This document shows, piece after piece, positions 9,057-18,002 of a stretch of 64,000 bases of DNA. Source of the stretch: Roseateles subflavus (GTDB taxonomy: Bacteria; Pseudomonadota; Gammaproteobacteria; Burkholderiales; Burkholderiaceae_C). The notes below the pieces were generated by a model. It was not told the DNA's origin, did not search any database, and saw only the letters and a list, made by a program, of their open reading frames with translations. Location of the stretch: positions 124,001-188,000 of the forward strand of contig NZ_JASVDS010000004.1 in the NCBI RefSeq assembly GCF_030285365.1, read 5' to 3'. Position 1 is the stretch's first letter. Each line of letters opens with the position of its first letter. A program made the translations under genes and the position numbers.

Positions 9057-9494
9057 TCAGAATAGGGCCTGGATCTTGTCGTCGAAGTTGAGGGTGTTCA
9101 GCACCCAGCCCGTCGGAGTCTGGTAGAAGTAGAAATTCCAGCGCATCAGGTGCTTCTCGTGCCGGCAGATCTGCACGATCCGCATGACGTGCTCGCCCGC
9201 ATGGTCCTCACGGATGAACTCGGCGCCGACCGGCTTGCCGTAGCGCATCTCCAGCATCGGGGTCTGGAGCCTGGCCTGCACGATCATGGCCTCGACTTCC
9301 GGCTCCGGCGTGGCGAGGTAGGGCTTCGCCAGCCGGAGGCCGGCCTCCATGTCGCCTTTCGCGATCAGCGCCATGACGCGATCGCTCAGCTCACGATTGG
9401 CGGCGCTGTCCTTGAGCCGGGTCTGGGCCTGCGCCGCGCCGACGAACGCCAGCGCGGCCATCGCCAGGGCGAGGAAGGAGGGGATGGATCGCAT
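9057..9494 (-). CDS. Small exported protein of unknown function
   Basis: 145 residues. The ATG at 9494 has GGGAG five bases upstream and begins a clear signal peptide ending at AAQA. The mature part is mixed alpha/beta with a MLEMRYGKPVG segment and an aromatic WNFYFYQTPTGW stretch near the end. I do not recognise a named family. It lies 80 bp after argF on the same strand but is unlikely to be part of arginine synthesis. The shape, a small periplasmic domain ending in a strand that evaluates W-N-F-Y-F-Y, resembles many DUF proteins annotated as hypothetical. Confidence 0.75.
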   Translation of the reverse strand: MRSIPSFLALAMAALAFVGAAQAQTRLKDSAANRELSDRVMALIAKGDMEAGLRLAKPYLATPEPEVEAMIVQARLQTPMLEMRYGKPVGAEFIREDHAGEHVMRIVQICRHEKHLMRWNFYFYQTPTGWVLNTLNFDDKIQALF

Positions 9495-9574
9495 GCGTGC
9501 TCCCTGAATGCCTGTTATGGCGCGGGAGTACCGCCGGGGATCCGCTCCCGGCGGGGGAGGGACTGCCCTGAGCT

Positions 9575-10516
9575 TCAGCCAATCCTGCCGAGCAGCAGGT
9601 ACTCCATGAGCGCCTTCTGCACGTGCATGCGATTCTCCGCCTCGTCCCAGACGACGGACTGCGGACCGTCGATGACGTCGGCCGCCACCTCCTCGCCGCG
9701 ATGCGCCGGCAGGCAGTGCATGAAGAGCGCGTCGGGCTTGGCCACGGCCATCATCTCGGCATCGACGCACCAGTCGGCAAAGGCGGTGCGGCGGGCTTCG
9801 TTCTCCGCCTCGTAGCCCATGCTGGTCCAGACGTCGGTGGTGACGAGGTCGGCGCCGCGGCAGGCTTCCATGGGGTCGGCGAAGACCTTGTAGCAGTCGG
9901 GATTGCTGATGCCGGCGACCTTGGGATCGACGCCATAGCCGCTGGGCGTGCTCACGTGCACCGTGAAGCCGAGGATCTCGGCGGCCTGCAGCCACGTGTT
10001 GGCCATGTTGTTGCCATCGCCCACCCAGGCCACGACGCGGCCCTTGAGGCAGTCCATGTCGATGCCGCCGCGGCGGTCCATGCCCCGCGCCTCGAGGAAG
10101 GTGAACAGGTCTGCGACGATCTGGCAGGGGTGGAACTCGTTGGTCAGGCCATTGATGACCGGCACGCGCGAGTGCGCCGCGAAGCGCTCGATCTTGCTTT
10201 GCTCGAAGGTGCGGATCATCACCAGGTCCACCATGCGGCTGATGACGCGGGCGCTGTCCTCCACCGGCTCGGCACGGCCCAGCTGGCTGTCGCCGGTGGT
10301 GAGATGCACGACCGAGCCGCCCATCTGGTACATGCCGGCCTCGAAGCTCACGCGCGTGCGGGTGCTGGCCTTCTCGAAGATCATGGCCAGCGTGCGATCC
10401 TGCAGCGGCTGGTACTTCTCGTAGTTCTTGAAGCGACGCTTGATGATGGAGGCGCGCTCGAACAGGTGGGCGTACTCTTCGGCGCGGAAATCCTTGAACT
10501 GCAGGTAGTGACGCAT
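9575..10516 (-). CDS. argF: Ornithine carbamoyltransferase
   Basis: 313 residues from the ATG at 10516, which has GGGGA upstream and matches the usual family start (MRHYLQF). An ATG at 10537 overlapping the argD stop would add seven residues. The carbamoyl-phosphate signature STRTR (51-55), the FHPCQ block and the ornithine-binding HCLPAHRG block are intact. It converts ornithine and carbamoyl phosphate to citrulline in the cytosol, the sixth step of arginine synthesis. It follows argD closely and should be translated from the same message. Confidence 0.96.
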   Translation of the reverse strand: MRHYLQFKDFRAEEYAHLFERASIIKRRFKNYEKYQPLQDRTLAMIFEKASTRTRVSFEAGMYQMGGSVVHLTTGDSQLGRAEPVEDSARVISRMVDLVMIRTFEQSKIERFAAHSRVPVINGLTNEFHPCQIVADLFTFLEARGMDRRGGIDMDCLKGRVVAWVGDGNNMANTWLQAAEILGFTVHVSTPSGYGVDPKVAGISNPDCYKVFADPMEACRGADLVTTDVWTSMGYEAENEARRTAFADWCVDAEMMAVAKPDALFMHCLPAHRGEEVAADVIDGPQSVVWDEAENRMHVQKALMEYLLLGRIG

Positions 10517-10533
10517 GAGGCTGTCCCCGGGCT

Positions 10534-11745
10534 TCATGCCTGGGTCTCCGAGAGGAATTGCTTGATCACGGGCACGAGCAGGCTCACGACCTGCGCGGCT
10601 TCTTCACTCGACAGGATGAGGGCCGGCACGAGGCGCACCACGCGGTCGGCCGTGACGCTGACCATCAGCCCGGCGTCGGCGCAGCGGCCCAGCAGCGCAC
10701 CTGCGGGGCGGTCCAGCTCGATGCCCAGCATCAGGCCCTGGCCACGCACCTCGCGCACGCCCGCCACGCCGGCGAGCTCGCGCTCCAGGCCGGCCTTGAG
10801 CTCGGCACCGACCCGGGCGGCATTGGCCAGCAGGCCTTCCTCTTCCATCAGGCGCAGGGTCTCCACGCCGGCACGCATCGCCAGCGGATTGCCACCGAAC
10901 GTGGTGCCGTGGTTGCCCGGCTGCATGACCTTGGCCGCACGCGGGCCGCAGACGACCGCACCCACGGGCACGCCGGAGCCGAGGCCCTTGGCCAGGGGCA
11001 TGACGTCGGGCAGGATGCCGGCCCACTGATGGGCGAACCACTGGCCCGTGCGGCCGATGCCGCACTGCACCTCGTCCAGCATCAGCAGCAGGTCGCGGCG
11101 GTCGCACACGGCCCGCAGCTGCTGCAGGAAGTCGATGCGGGCCGGCTTCACGCCGCCTTCGCCCTGGATGGTCTCCAGGAAGATGGCCGTGATGTTCGGG
11201 TGGGCGTCCAGGGCCTGCTCGACGGCGGCGATGTCATTCAGCGGCACACGGACGAAGCCGGGCACCAGCGGGCCGAAGCCGGCATGGATCTTGGGATTGG
11301 CCGTGGCCGACAGCGTGGCCAGCGAGCGGCCGTGGAAGGCGCCCTCGAAGACCAGGATCTCGGGGGTCTCGTTGCCGCGGTCGGTGCCGAACTTGCGGGC
11401 GATCTTGATCGCGGCCTCATTGGCCTCGAGGCCCGAGTTGCAGAAGAAGGCATTGCTGAGGCCGGACAGCTCGACCAGCTTGGCGGCGAGCGCCTCCTGC
11501 AGCGGCACGTGGTAGTAGTTGCTGCAGTGGATCATCTTGCCGATCTGCTCCTGCAGCGCCGGCACCAGCTTCGGATGGGCATGGCCCAGCGTGTTCACCG
11601 CGATGCCGCCCAGCGCATCCAGGTATCGTCGGCCGTTCACGTCCCAGACCCAGACACCCTGGCCGTGCGACAGCGCGATCGGCAGGCGGCCATAGGTTTG
11701 CATCACATGCGGTTCGGACGGGGCGGCGGGCGCAGCGGCGTTCAT
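10534..11745 (-). CDS. argD: Acetylornithine aminotransferase
   Basis: 403 residues from the ATG at 11745 with GGAGAG upstream; longer in-frame starts lack support. It is a class-III PLP aminotransferase: Asp224 in LMLDEVQ contacts the cofactor and Lys253 in PLAKGLG forms the Schiff base. It makes N-acetylornithine from N-acetylglutamate semialdehyde and may also serve lysine synthesis as succinyl-DAP aminotransferase. It leads an argD-argF operon on the minus strand, divergent from the DUF3579 gene. Confidence 0.95.
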   Translation of the reverse strand: MNAAAPAAPSEPHVMQTYGRLPIALSHGQGVWVWDVNGRRYLDALGGIAVNTLGHAHPKLVPALQEQIGKMIHCSNYYHVPLQEALAAKLVELSGLSNAFFCNSGLEANEAAIKIARKFGTDRGNETPEILVFEGAFHGRSLATLSATANPKIHAGFGPLVPGFVRVPLNDIAAVEQALDAHPNITAIFLETIQGEGGVKPARIDFLQQLRAVCDRRDLLLMLDEVQCGIGRTGQWFAHQWAGILPDVMPLAKGLGSGVPVGAVVCGPRAAKVMQPGNHGTTFGGNPLAMRAGVETLRLMEEEGLLANAARVGAELKAGLERELAGVAGVREVRGQGLMLGIELDRPAGALLGRCADAGLMVSVTADRVVRLVPALILSSEEAAQVVSLLVPVIKQFLSETQA

Positions 11746-12038
11746 CAACTCTCCAGGTCGGATGGTGCGGAAAAAGCGGGCCCGGCCCCGGGACGGCGAT
11801 CGTGGCGCGGCCGACGGTCGCGGCGGGTCTTCAGGAGACCGGCGCCGGAGCGTCAATCCAGCGTCAGGCCGGGAGCCGATGATTCTAAGGTTGCCCCTGG
11901 GTGGCTGCGGGTTTTCGCGAAGAAGTGCCAGGCAAAAGTTGGCCCTTCGTCACCGCGCCGTGCTGCGGCGCAACACATCCAAGGCACAATAGCGGTTTGC
12001 CGTTCACCCTGATGTCCGGGCGGCCGCCGTTTCCATCC

Positions 12039-12365
12039 ATGACCCAAGTCCCCAAGCCCCGCGAAGTGTTCATCCAAGGCGTGACCCTGGAAGGGCGCAC
12101 GTTCCGTCCCAGCGACTGGGCGGAGCGTCTGGCGGGGGCGATGTCCTGCTTCCGCCCCGGTGGCGCGAAGGCCGGCATCGGGGCCCACATCGGCTACTCG
12201 CCCTACTGCGTGCCGCGGGTCATCAATGGCATCAAGTGCGTGATCGTCAATGAGGAACTGAAGAACCTCGAGCCCATGGCCTGGGACTTCGTCATGAACT
12301 TCGCCCGGGACAACCACCTGCAGGTCGCCGAGGCCTGCCTGCTGCCCGAGCGCGGCGAGCGCTGA
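12039..12365 (+). CDS. DUF3579 family protein
   Basis: 108 residues from the ATG at 12039; an ATG at 12012 is possible and neither has a good ribosome-binding site. The sequence carries the conserved block EVFIQGVTLEGRTFRPSDWA and an acidic-aromatic C-terminal half, typical of the betaproteobacterial DUF3579 family. It is small, cytosolic and of unknown function. In related genomes it is found beside argD/argF, as here, on the divergent strand. Any role in arginine control is conjecture. Confidence 0.85.
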   Translation: MTQVPKPREVFIQGVTLEGRTFRPSDWAERLAGAMSCFRPGGAKAGIGAHIGYSPYCVPRVINGIKCVIVNEELKNLEPMAWDFVMNFARDNHLQVAEACLLPERGER

Positions 12366-12816
12366 GCTCCGCCCGCCGTCAGTCCCTGTCCTGACCCGCG
12401 CGATGCCGCCTCGGCGGCTCCTGTCCATGGCTTCTCTGTGTCGTCCTCAGGCGTCGCGCTGACGCGTGCGCCGGCTGCGCCACAGGGCGAGGCATTCGGC
12501 ACCGCCCCAGAGCAGCAGGCCGGTGGCGACCCGCAGGCGGTGGCGCCAGCGCAGGGGCGGGTGAGGCGGAGTGGTTTGCATGGTGTCGCCGTGGCGTCGT
12601 CGATGAATCGTCGAAGAGTCTTCCATGAGGGCCGGCCGGTGCGATCGGTGGCGAGACTCAGGCAAGGCTATCGGCGCCGCATGACGCCGCCGTGGCATCG
12701 CCCTGGGCTGTTCGGCGCATGGTGGGCGAGGGCGGGGCTGGCTATGCTGCGCGCTGCCCCTCGCGGGCGGCGTTCCCGCCACCCGTGCCGCTTCTCCTGC
12801 CCCTGCGTCGCCCACC
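12366..12816. other. 451-bp gap with little recognisable content
   Basis: It contains a GCCGCC-TC-GGCGGC hairpin (12405-12418) without a T-tract just after the DUF3579 gene, and a possible 44-codon minus-strand ORF listed separately. I see no strong promoter, RNA gene or repeat. The 3' part must hold the start signals of the carboxypeptidase gene. Confidence 0.5.
12447..12581 (-). CDS. Possible 44-residue single-span membrane protein
   Basis: An ATG at 12581 opens a basic N-terminus (RWRHRLR), one hydrophobic segment (about 18-34, VATGLLLWGGAECLALW) and a basic tail (RSRRTRQRD). This is the pattern of a small inner-membrane protein. The ribosome-binding site is weak and no family is recognised. 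It fills an otherwise empty gap. It may be a chance ORF in GC-rich DNA. Confidence 0.3.
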   Translation of the reverse strand: MQTTPPHPPLRWRHRLRVATGLLLWGGAECLALWRSRRTRQRDA

Positions 12817-13830
12817 TTGCTGGAATCCCTGCACCTGCTTGACCGCCTGCAATCGCAGTCGCTGGGGCTGCTGGAGCGGCGTGACGTCGCCGTCGTGGTC
12901 GCCGCCGGGCGCGAACTGCCCGTGCCCGTGCTGAGTCTGGGCAATGCCTCGCCGGATGTCCCTGCCATCGGCTACTTCGGCGGGGTGCATGGCCTCGAGC
13001 GCATCGGCAGCCAGGTGGTGCTGTCGTTCCTGGCCAGCCTCGTCTCGCGACTGCGGTGGGACGACCTGCTGCACGAGCAGCTGCGCGGCCTGCGCATGGT
13101 CTTCATGCCCCTCGTGAACCCGGGGGGCCTGCTGCTGGGGACGCGGGCCAACCCGGCGGGCGTCGATCTCATGCGCAATTCGCCGGTGGAAGCTGAGCGC
13201 CCGGTGCCCGTTCTGGTGGGCGGGCAGCGCCTCAGCCCGTCCCTGCCCTGGTACCGCGGGGAAGCGGGTGCCAAGATGCAGCCGGAAGCGCAAGCCCTTT
13301 GTCAGGTGGTGTGTGACGAACTGTTGCGCCACCGCGCCGCGCTGTCCATTGACTGCCATTCCGGCTTCGGCCTCGATGACAGAATCTGGTTCCCGTTCGC
13401 ATGCAGCACAAGGCCGATCACGCACTTGCCGGAAATGCTGGCCCTGAGCGAACTGCTGGACCAGACCCACGCCCAGCACCGTTACGTGTTTGAGCCGCAG
13501 AGCCGGCAATACCTGACGCATGGGGATTTGTGGGATTACCTGTATCTGGAATCCTGCCAAATGCCCGAACGTGTGTTTCTTCCCCTGACGCTGGAGATGG
13601 GTTCCTGGGTCTGGGTCAAGAAGAATCCCCGCCAGCTCTTTTCCCGGGACGGCATCTTCAACCCCAAGGTCAGCCACCGTCAGCAGCGCGTGCTGCGCCG
13701 GCATCTGGTGTGGCTCGACTTCTGCGCGCGGGCCGCGTTCAGCATGCCGCGCTGGCTGCCGTCGGCCGACGGGCGGGAGGCCGTGCGCGAGCGCGCCCTC
13801 GACCGCTGGTACCGCGGAGCGCGTGCATGA
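12817..13830 (+). CDS. M14-type zinc carboxypeptidase/deacylase family protein
   Basis: 337 residues. A zinc site is visible: His58 and Glu61 (VHGLE) with His181 (DCHSG), and Glu260 (LEMGSW) fits the general base, the usual M14 order. It has no signal peptide, so it is probably cytosolic. The only in-frame start is TTG at 12817 without a clear ribosome-binding site, so the true start is uncertain. It overlaps the following hydrolase by ATGA and the two are probably translationally coupled. M14 relatives remove C-terminal residues or N-acyl groups; the substrate is not evident. Confidence 0.8.
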   Translation: MLESLHLLDRLQSQSLGLLERRDVAVVVAAGRELPVPVLSLGNASPDVPAIGYFGGVHGLERIGSQVVLSFLASLVSRLRWDDLLHEQLRGLRMVFMPLVNPGGLLLGTRANPAGVDLMRNSPVEAERPVPVLVGGQRLSPSLPWYRGEAGAKMQPEAQALCQVVCDELLRHRAALSIDCHSGFGLDDRIWFPFACSTRPITHLPEMLALSELLDQTHAQHRYVFEPQSRQYLTHGDLWDYLYLESCQMPERVFLPLTLEMGSWVWVKKNPRQLFSRDGIFNPKVSHRQQRVLRRHLVWLDFCARAAFSMPRWLPSADGREAVRERALDRWYRGARA

Positions 13831-14690
13831 GCGGCGGCACCCCCGCCGGCGTGCCGGGCGCGACCTGGGTCCTGCTGCGCGGGCTCACCCGCGAGGCCGG
13901 CCATTGGGGGCCATTCCCGCGGCAGATGGCGCAGGTGCTCGAGGCTTCCCAGGGGGCGGTGCGTGTGCTGACGCCAGACCTTCCGGGCAACGGCGTTCGT
14001 CACCGGGAGAGAAGCCCGACGGACATCGCCGACATGGTCGAGGACCTGCGGCGCCAGGTGCGCGAGGCCGGTGTCGTGGGGCCGGTCCACGTGCTGGCCC
14101 TGAGTCTGGGCGGCATGGTGGCGGCGGAGTGGGCGCAGCGCTATCCGGGCGAGCTGGCGTGCGCGGTGCTGGTGAGCACCAGCATGAAGCCGTTCAGCCC
14201 CTTCTTCCGGCGCCTGCGGCCGACCAACTACCTGAGACTGGTCTCGATGAGCCTGCTGCGCTTTGCGGCGCGCTGGCGCGAGCGCCACGTCCTGCAGCTC
14301 ACGTCCCAGCTGATGAACACCTCGGACGAGGTGCTCGACGCGTGGGTGCGGCTGCATCGCGAGCACCCGGTGAGCGGCGCCAATGTGCTGCGCCAGCTCT
14401 GGGCGGCGATGCGCTACCGGGCGAGCCGCGCGCGGCCGCGCGTCCCCATGCTGCTGCTGTGCGGGCAGGGGGACATGCTTGTGGACTGGCGCTGCTCGCA
14501 GGCGGTCAGCCGCGGCTGGGGGCTGCCGCTGCGCATGCACACCCGGGCCGGGCACGACATCCCGCTGGATGACCCCGACTGGGTGTTGCGGGCGGTGCGC
14601 GACTGGCTCGACAAGCGTGAGTTCATGAATGGCGGCGCCACGCAGCCGATGGAGCTGGAGACCGTGCCGATGCCCATGCCGATGTCCTGA
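13827..14690 (+). CDS. Alpha/beta hydrolase
   Basis: 287 residues. The nucleophile elbow LSLGGM places Ser93; Asp216 (GQGDML) and His243 (AGHDIP) complete the triad. An early LLRGLTREAGHWGPF segment supplies the oxyanion region where HGxx is usual. It is cytosolic with no signal. Its ATG overlaps the stop of the carboxypeptidase gene. The tail is unusual: a methionine-proline run (PMPMPMS) at the C-terminus. The substrate is unknown; esterase or thioesterase activity is likely. Confidence 0.87.
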   Translation: MSGGTPAGVPGATWVLLRGLTREAGHWGPFPRQMAQVLEASQGAVRVLTPDLPGNGVRHRERSPTDIADMVEDLRRQVREAGVVGPVHVLALSLGGMVAAEWAQRYPGELACAVLVSTSMKPFSPFFRRLRPTNYLRLVSMSLLRFAARWRERHVLQLTSQLMNTSDEVLDAWVRLHREHPVSGANVLRQLWAAMRYRASRARPRVPMLLLCGQGDMLVDWRCSQAVSRGWGLPLRMHTRAGHDIPLDDPDWVLRAVRDWLDKREFMNGGATQPMELETVPMPMPMS

Positions 14691-14822
14691 TCCGCGGTCG
14701 GGAGGCTCGCTCAGGCCGGTCCGCAAGACGCCGATCGGCCCCTGGGGGCGAGGCAACGGAGCGGGGGGTGCGAAGGCAGGCCGGGCGTCAGGCGACGGGT
14801 GTCACGCCGGCGGACCAATGGA

Positions 14823-14851
14823 AAAGGCCCGCCAGAGGCGGGCCTTTCATT
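14823..14851. terminator. Bidirectional intrinsic terminator
   Basis: Perfect 11-base arms AAAGGCCCGCC (14823-14833) and GGCGGGCCTTT (14837-14847) flank a three-base loop, with A/T runs on both sides. It serves the converging hydrolase gene and rpsT. Confidence 0.9.
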
Positions 14852-14873
14852 TCTTTGCACCAGGACTGGTGGT

Positions 14874-15170
14874 TCAGGCAGCCAGTGCCTTGATCTTGGC
14901 GGACAGGCGGCTCTTATGACGAGCAGCCTTGTTCTTGTGGAAGATGCCCTTGTCGGCGACCGAGTCGATCACGGCCTGGGCAGTCTTGAACAGTTCAGCA
15001 GCCTTGGTCTTGTCGCCAGCGACCACGGCCTTTTGCACGTTCTTGATGACGGTGCGGAATTTGGAGCGCAGAGCCGTGTTGGCGGCGTTCAGCTTGACGT
15101 CCTGGCGAGCGCGCTTGCGGCCCGATGCCAAACGGACGGTTTTCTTCTTGGCTTTGGAAGAGCTTGCCAT
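14874..15170 (-). CDS. rpsT: 30S ribosomal protein S20
   Basis: 98 residues, very basic, starting [10 protein letters not shown] and carrying the S20 blocks [11 protein letters not shown] and [13 protein letters not shown]. It binds 16S rRNA early in small-subunit assembly. The ATG at 15170 is the usual start; upstream in-frame codons are leader sequence. It is monocistronic with its own promoter and terminator and is divergent from murJ. Confidence 0.97.
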   Translation of the reverse strand: MASSSKAKKKTVRLASGRKRARQDVKLNAANTALRSKFRTVIKNVQKAVVAGDKTKAAELFKTAQAVIDSVADKGIFHKNKAARHKSRLSAKIKALAA

Positions 15171-15204
15171 GTTCTTTGTTAATCCAGTTGGTGCAAAGAC
15201 CGCG

Positions 15205-15213
15205 AGTATAGCA
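15205..15213 (-). promoter_or_regulatory. rpsT promoter, extended -10
   Basis: Read on the minus strand the sequence is TGCTATACT: a -10 TATACT (complement of 15205-15210) with an upstream TG dinucleotide, 35 bp before the rpsT ATG. The -35 is weak, as in many extended -10 promoters. Confidence 0.55.
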
Positions 15214-15429
15214 CTTGCAAATGCAGTTTCATAGGCCCGACCTACAAAATCGGCCATCTCGCGAAGGAAGGGGTGCATTCTAGACCAAGGCGAGCCCCCG
15301 CAGCGCCGCGCCGCCTTCGCTCATAATCGCCGCCCGTCCCGCCTGCACTGGTGAGGCGCCCTGGCGGCCAGGGCGCGGCCGATCCCGGCCCTCCAGTGGC
15401 CGGGGGATCCGAAAGAGACGGTATTCCTG

Positions 15430-16992
15430 ATGAGCCTGCTGCGTTCCGCATCCCTGATTTCCGTGCTGACCCTGGCTTCCCGCATCACGGGTCTGGTGAG
15501 AGAGCAGATGGTGGCAGGCCTGTTCGGCGCCAATGCGATGACGGACGCCTTCCTGGTGTCCTTCCGGATCCCGAACCTGCTGCGGCGCCTCTTCGCGGAA
15601 GGGGCTTTCTCCCAGGCCTTCGTGCCGGCGCTGGCCGCCACCCGGGCCAAGCATGGCGACGAGGCCACGAAGGACCTGGTCGACGCCGTGGCCACCGTCC
15701 TGGCCTGGGCCCTCGTGGCCACCTGCGCCCTGGGCGTGCTGGCGGCGCCGCTGCTCGTGTGGGCGCTCGGGTCGGGCATGCCGCCGCAGGGCCACGACGC
15801 CGCCGTCGTCATGACGCGCTGGACCTTTCCCTACATCGGCTGCATGTCCCTCGTGGCGCTGTCGGCCGGCGTGCTGAACACCTGGCGCCGCTTCATGGTG
15901 CCCGCCGTGACGCCGGTGCTGCTGAACCTCAGCTGCATCGTCGTGGGCTACCTCCTGGCGCGCCAGCTGCCGGCCTGGGGCTACCCGGGCATCTATGCCA
16001 TGGCCATCGGCGTGATGCTCGGCGGCGTGCTGCAGCTGGCGGTGCAGGTGCCTGCGCTGCGCCGGATCGGCATGCTGCCCCGCATCGGCCTCAGCTGGGC
16101 GGCGCTGCAGCGGGCTCGCCACCACGGCGGCGTGCTCCAGATCCTCAAGCAGATGGGACCGGCGCTGCTGGGCGTGGGCGTCTCCCAGGTCTCGCTGCTG
16201 ATCAACACGCAGATCTCCAGCCACATCGCCGAGGGGGCGACCTCGTGGCTTAACTACGCGGACCGCCTGATGGAGTTCCCCATCGGCCTGCTCGGCGTGG
16301 CGCTGAGCGCGGTGCTGACGCCGCAGCTGGCGGCGGCGCAGGCGAGCGAGGAGGGCGAGCGCTACTCGGCGCTGCTGGACTGGGGGTTGCGCATGGTGAT
16401 GCTGCTGGCGCTGCCCTGCGCCGTGGCGCTGCTGGCGTTCGCGGAGCCGCTGGTGGCCGTGCTCTACCACCGGGGCGCCTTCCATGCGGACGACGTGGCC
16501 CGCACGGCGCAGGCCGTGATGGGCTGGGGCGTGGGTCTGCTGGGGCTGGTGGCGATCAAGGTACTGGCCCCGGGCTTCTATGCGCGCCAGGACAGCGCCA
16601 CGCCGGCCCGCATCGCCATCGGGGTGCTGGTCCTGACGCAGGTCTTCAATCTGGTGCTCGTGCCGACCATCGGTGTGGCGGGGCTGGCGCTGTCCATCGG
16701 CCTCGGGGCGCTGGTCAATGCGGCGGTGCTGCTGCGTGGCCTGCGCCGGCGCGGGGCCTACACCCCGGCCCCGGGCTGGTGGGTGTTCACGGGGCGCGTG
16801 CTGCTGGCCTGCGCCGCCATGGGCTTGCTGCAAGCGTGGCTGGGGAGGGCGCTGGACTGGGTCGAGCTCGGCCGCCACGAGGGGCAGCGGGCCGCCTGGA
16901 TGGCCCTGAGCCTGGCCGGCTCGGCCGTCGTGTACTTCGCCGTGCTGGCGGCCTCCGGCCTCAAGCTGCGGGAATTTGCACGTCGCCACTGA
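15430..16992 (+). CDS. murJ: Lipid II flippase MurJ
   Basis: 520 residues with about 14 hydrophobic segments. The N-terminus (SLISVLTLASRITGLVREQ) and the FRIPNLLRRLFAEGAF block are hallmarks of MurJ/MviN, including the arginines that line the cavity. It moves lipid-linked peptidoglycan precursor across the inner membrane and is essential in most bacteria. It lies head-to-head with rpsT, an arrangement common in Burkholderiales, and 19 bp before the SirB1-type gene. Confidence 0.96.
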   Translation: MSLLRSASLISVLTLASRITGLVREQMVAGLFGANAMTDAFLVSFRIPNLLRRLFAEGAFSQAFVPALAATRAKHGDEATKDLVDAVATVLAWALVATCALGVLAAPLLVWALGSGMPPQGHDAAVVMTRWTFPYIGCMSLVALSAGVLNTWRRFMVPAVTPVLLNLSCIVVGYLLARQLPAWGYPGIYAMAIGVMLGGVLQLAVQVPALRRIGMLPRIGLSWAALQRARHHGGVLQILKQMGPALLGVGVSQVSLLINTQISSHIAEGATSWLNYADRLMEFPIGLLGVALSAVLTPQLAAAQASEEGERYSALLDWGLRMVMLLALPCAVALLAFAEPLVAVLYHRGAFHADDVARTAQAVMGWGVGLLGLVAIKVLAPGFYARQDSATPARIAIGVLVLTQVFNLVLVPTIGVAGLALSIGLGALVNAAVLLRGLRRRGAYTPAPGWWVFTGRVLLACAAMGLLQAWLGRALDWVELGRHEGQRAAWMALSLAGSAVVYFAVLAASGLKLREFARRH

Positions 16993-17011
16993 GGCGGAGG
17001 AAGATGCGCCC

Positions 17012-17884
17012 ATGACTGCCTTTCTGGACCTGGCCGAGGTCGACCCGCTGGACTATTTCGCCCGCCTGGTGGCCGAGGACGAGAGCCTGCCCCTGCTGGA
17101 GGCCGCCGCCGCGATCGCCCAGGACGACGACCCGCGGCTCGACGTGCAGCAGCTGCTGGCGGACGTCGATGCCCTGGCGCTGAAGCTCCGCCAGCGCCTG
17201 CCCGCCGATGCGGCGGCCAGCCAGCGCCTGCGCCTCCTGAACCACTTCTTCTTCCAGGAGCAGGGCTTCGCCGGCAATGTCAACGACTACTACGCCGCCG
17301 CCAATTCCTACCTGCACGCGGTGCTGCAGTCCCGCCGCGGGATTCCCATCAGCCTGAGCCTGCTCTACACGGAGCTGGCGCTGCAGCTGGGGCTGAGGGC
17401 GCGCGGCATCTCCTTCCCGGGGCATTTCCTCGTCTGCCTGCAGCTGCCGGCGGGCGAGGTGGTGATGGATGTCTTCCACGGCCGTTCGCTGTCCCGCGAT
17501 GCCCTGGAGGAGCTGCTGCACCCGCTGCGGGAGCGTGCGGGGGTCAGTGATCCGGCGGACCTGCCGCTGGAGCTCTTCCTGCAGCCCTGCAGCCCGCGAC
17601 AGTGGCTGGCGCGCATGCTGCGCAACCTGAAGGAGATCCATCGCCGCTGCGGAGACTGGATGCGCCTGCTGCAGGTGCAGCACCGCCTCCTGATCCTCCT
17701 GCCCGGGGATGCGGAGGAGCTGCTGGACCGCGCCCACACCCTGGAGCGGCTGATGCAGTGGCCCGAGGCCGTGGCGGACTACGAGCAGGTGCTGCGCCTG
17801 GGGCCGTCCGCCGAGATGGCCCAGCAGGCCGAGGAGCGGCTGGCGCGGCTGCGGCAGTCGCCGGATGGCCGCCTGCTGCATTGA
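17012..17884 (+). CDS. SirB1 family protein (inactive transglutaminase-like plus TPR)
   Basis: 290 residues from the ATG at 17012, preceded by GGAGGA. It carries the SirB1 core RRGIPISLSLLYTELA with PGHFL and a DVFHG block; the catalytic Cys of true transglutaminases is replaced by Ser/Leu, so enzymatic activity is unlikely. A C-terminal TPR-like region follows. It is cytosolic. Despite the name it is widespread and its function is not settled. It is cotranscribed with murJ. It is the second transglutaminase-like/TPR protein in this window. Confidence 0.88.
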   Translation: MTAFLDLAEVDPLDYFARLVAEDESLPLLEAAAAIAQDDDPRLDVQQLLADVDALALKLRQRLPADAAASQRLRLLNHFFFQEQGFAGNVNDYYAAANSYLHAVLQSRRGIPISLSLLYTELALQLGLRARGISFPGHFLVCLQLPAGEVVMDVFHGRSLSRDALEELLHPLRERAGVSDPADLPLELFLQPCSPRQWLARMLRNLKEIHRRCGDWMRLLQVQHRLLILLPGDAEELLDRAHTLERLMQWPEAVADYEQVLRLGPSAEMAQQAEERLARLRQSPDGRLLH

Positions 17885-18002
17885 GACCCGGCCCGGGCCG
17901 CTCTGAACAGCCCCTAGAATCCGGGCCTGTCCCGCCGGCCTTCGTGGCCCATGGGCACCCGCCCCCTCGTCGGCCCCCGGCCGTCGCCCACCGCACCACC
18001 GC

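Noticed and set aside
9057-9995. 312-codon ORF read as a fusion with argF antisense content
   Set aside because: The first half lies out of frame over argF; the supported gene starts at the ATG at 9494 with a signal peptide and Shine-Dalgarno.
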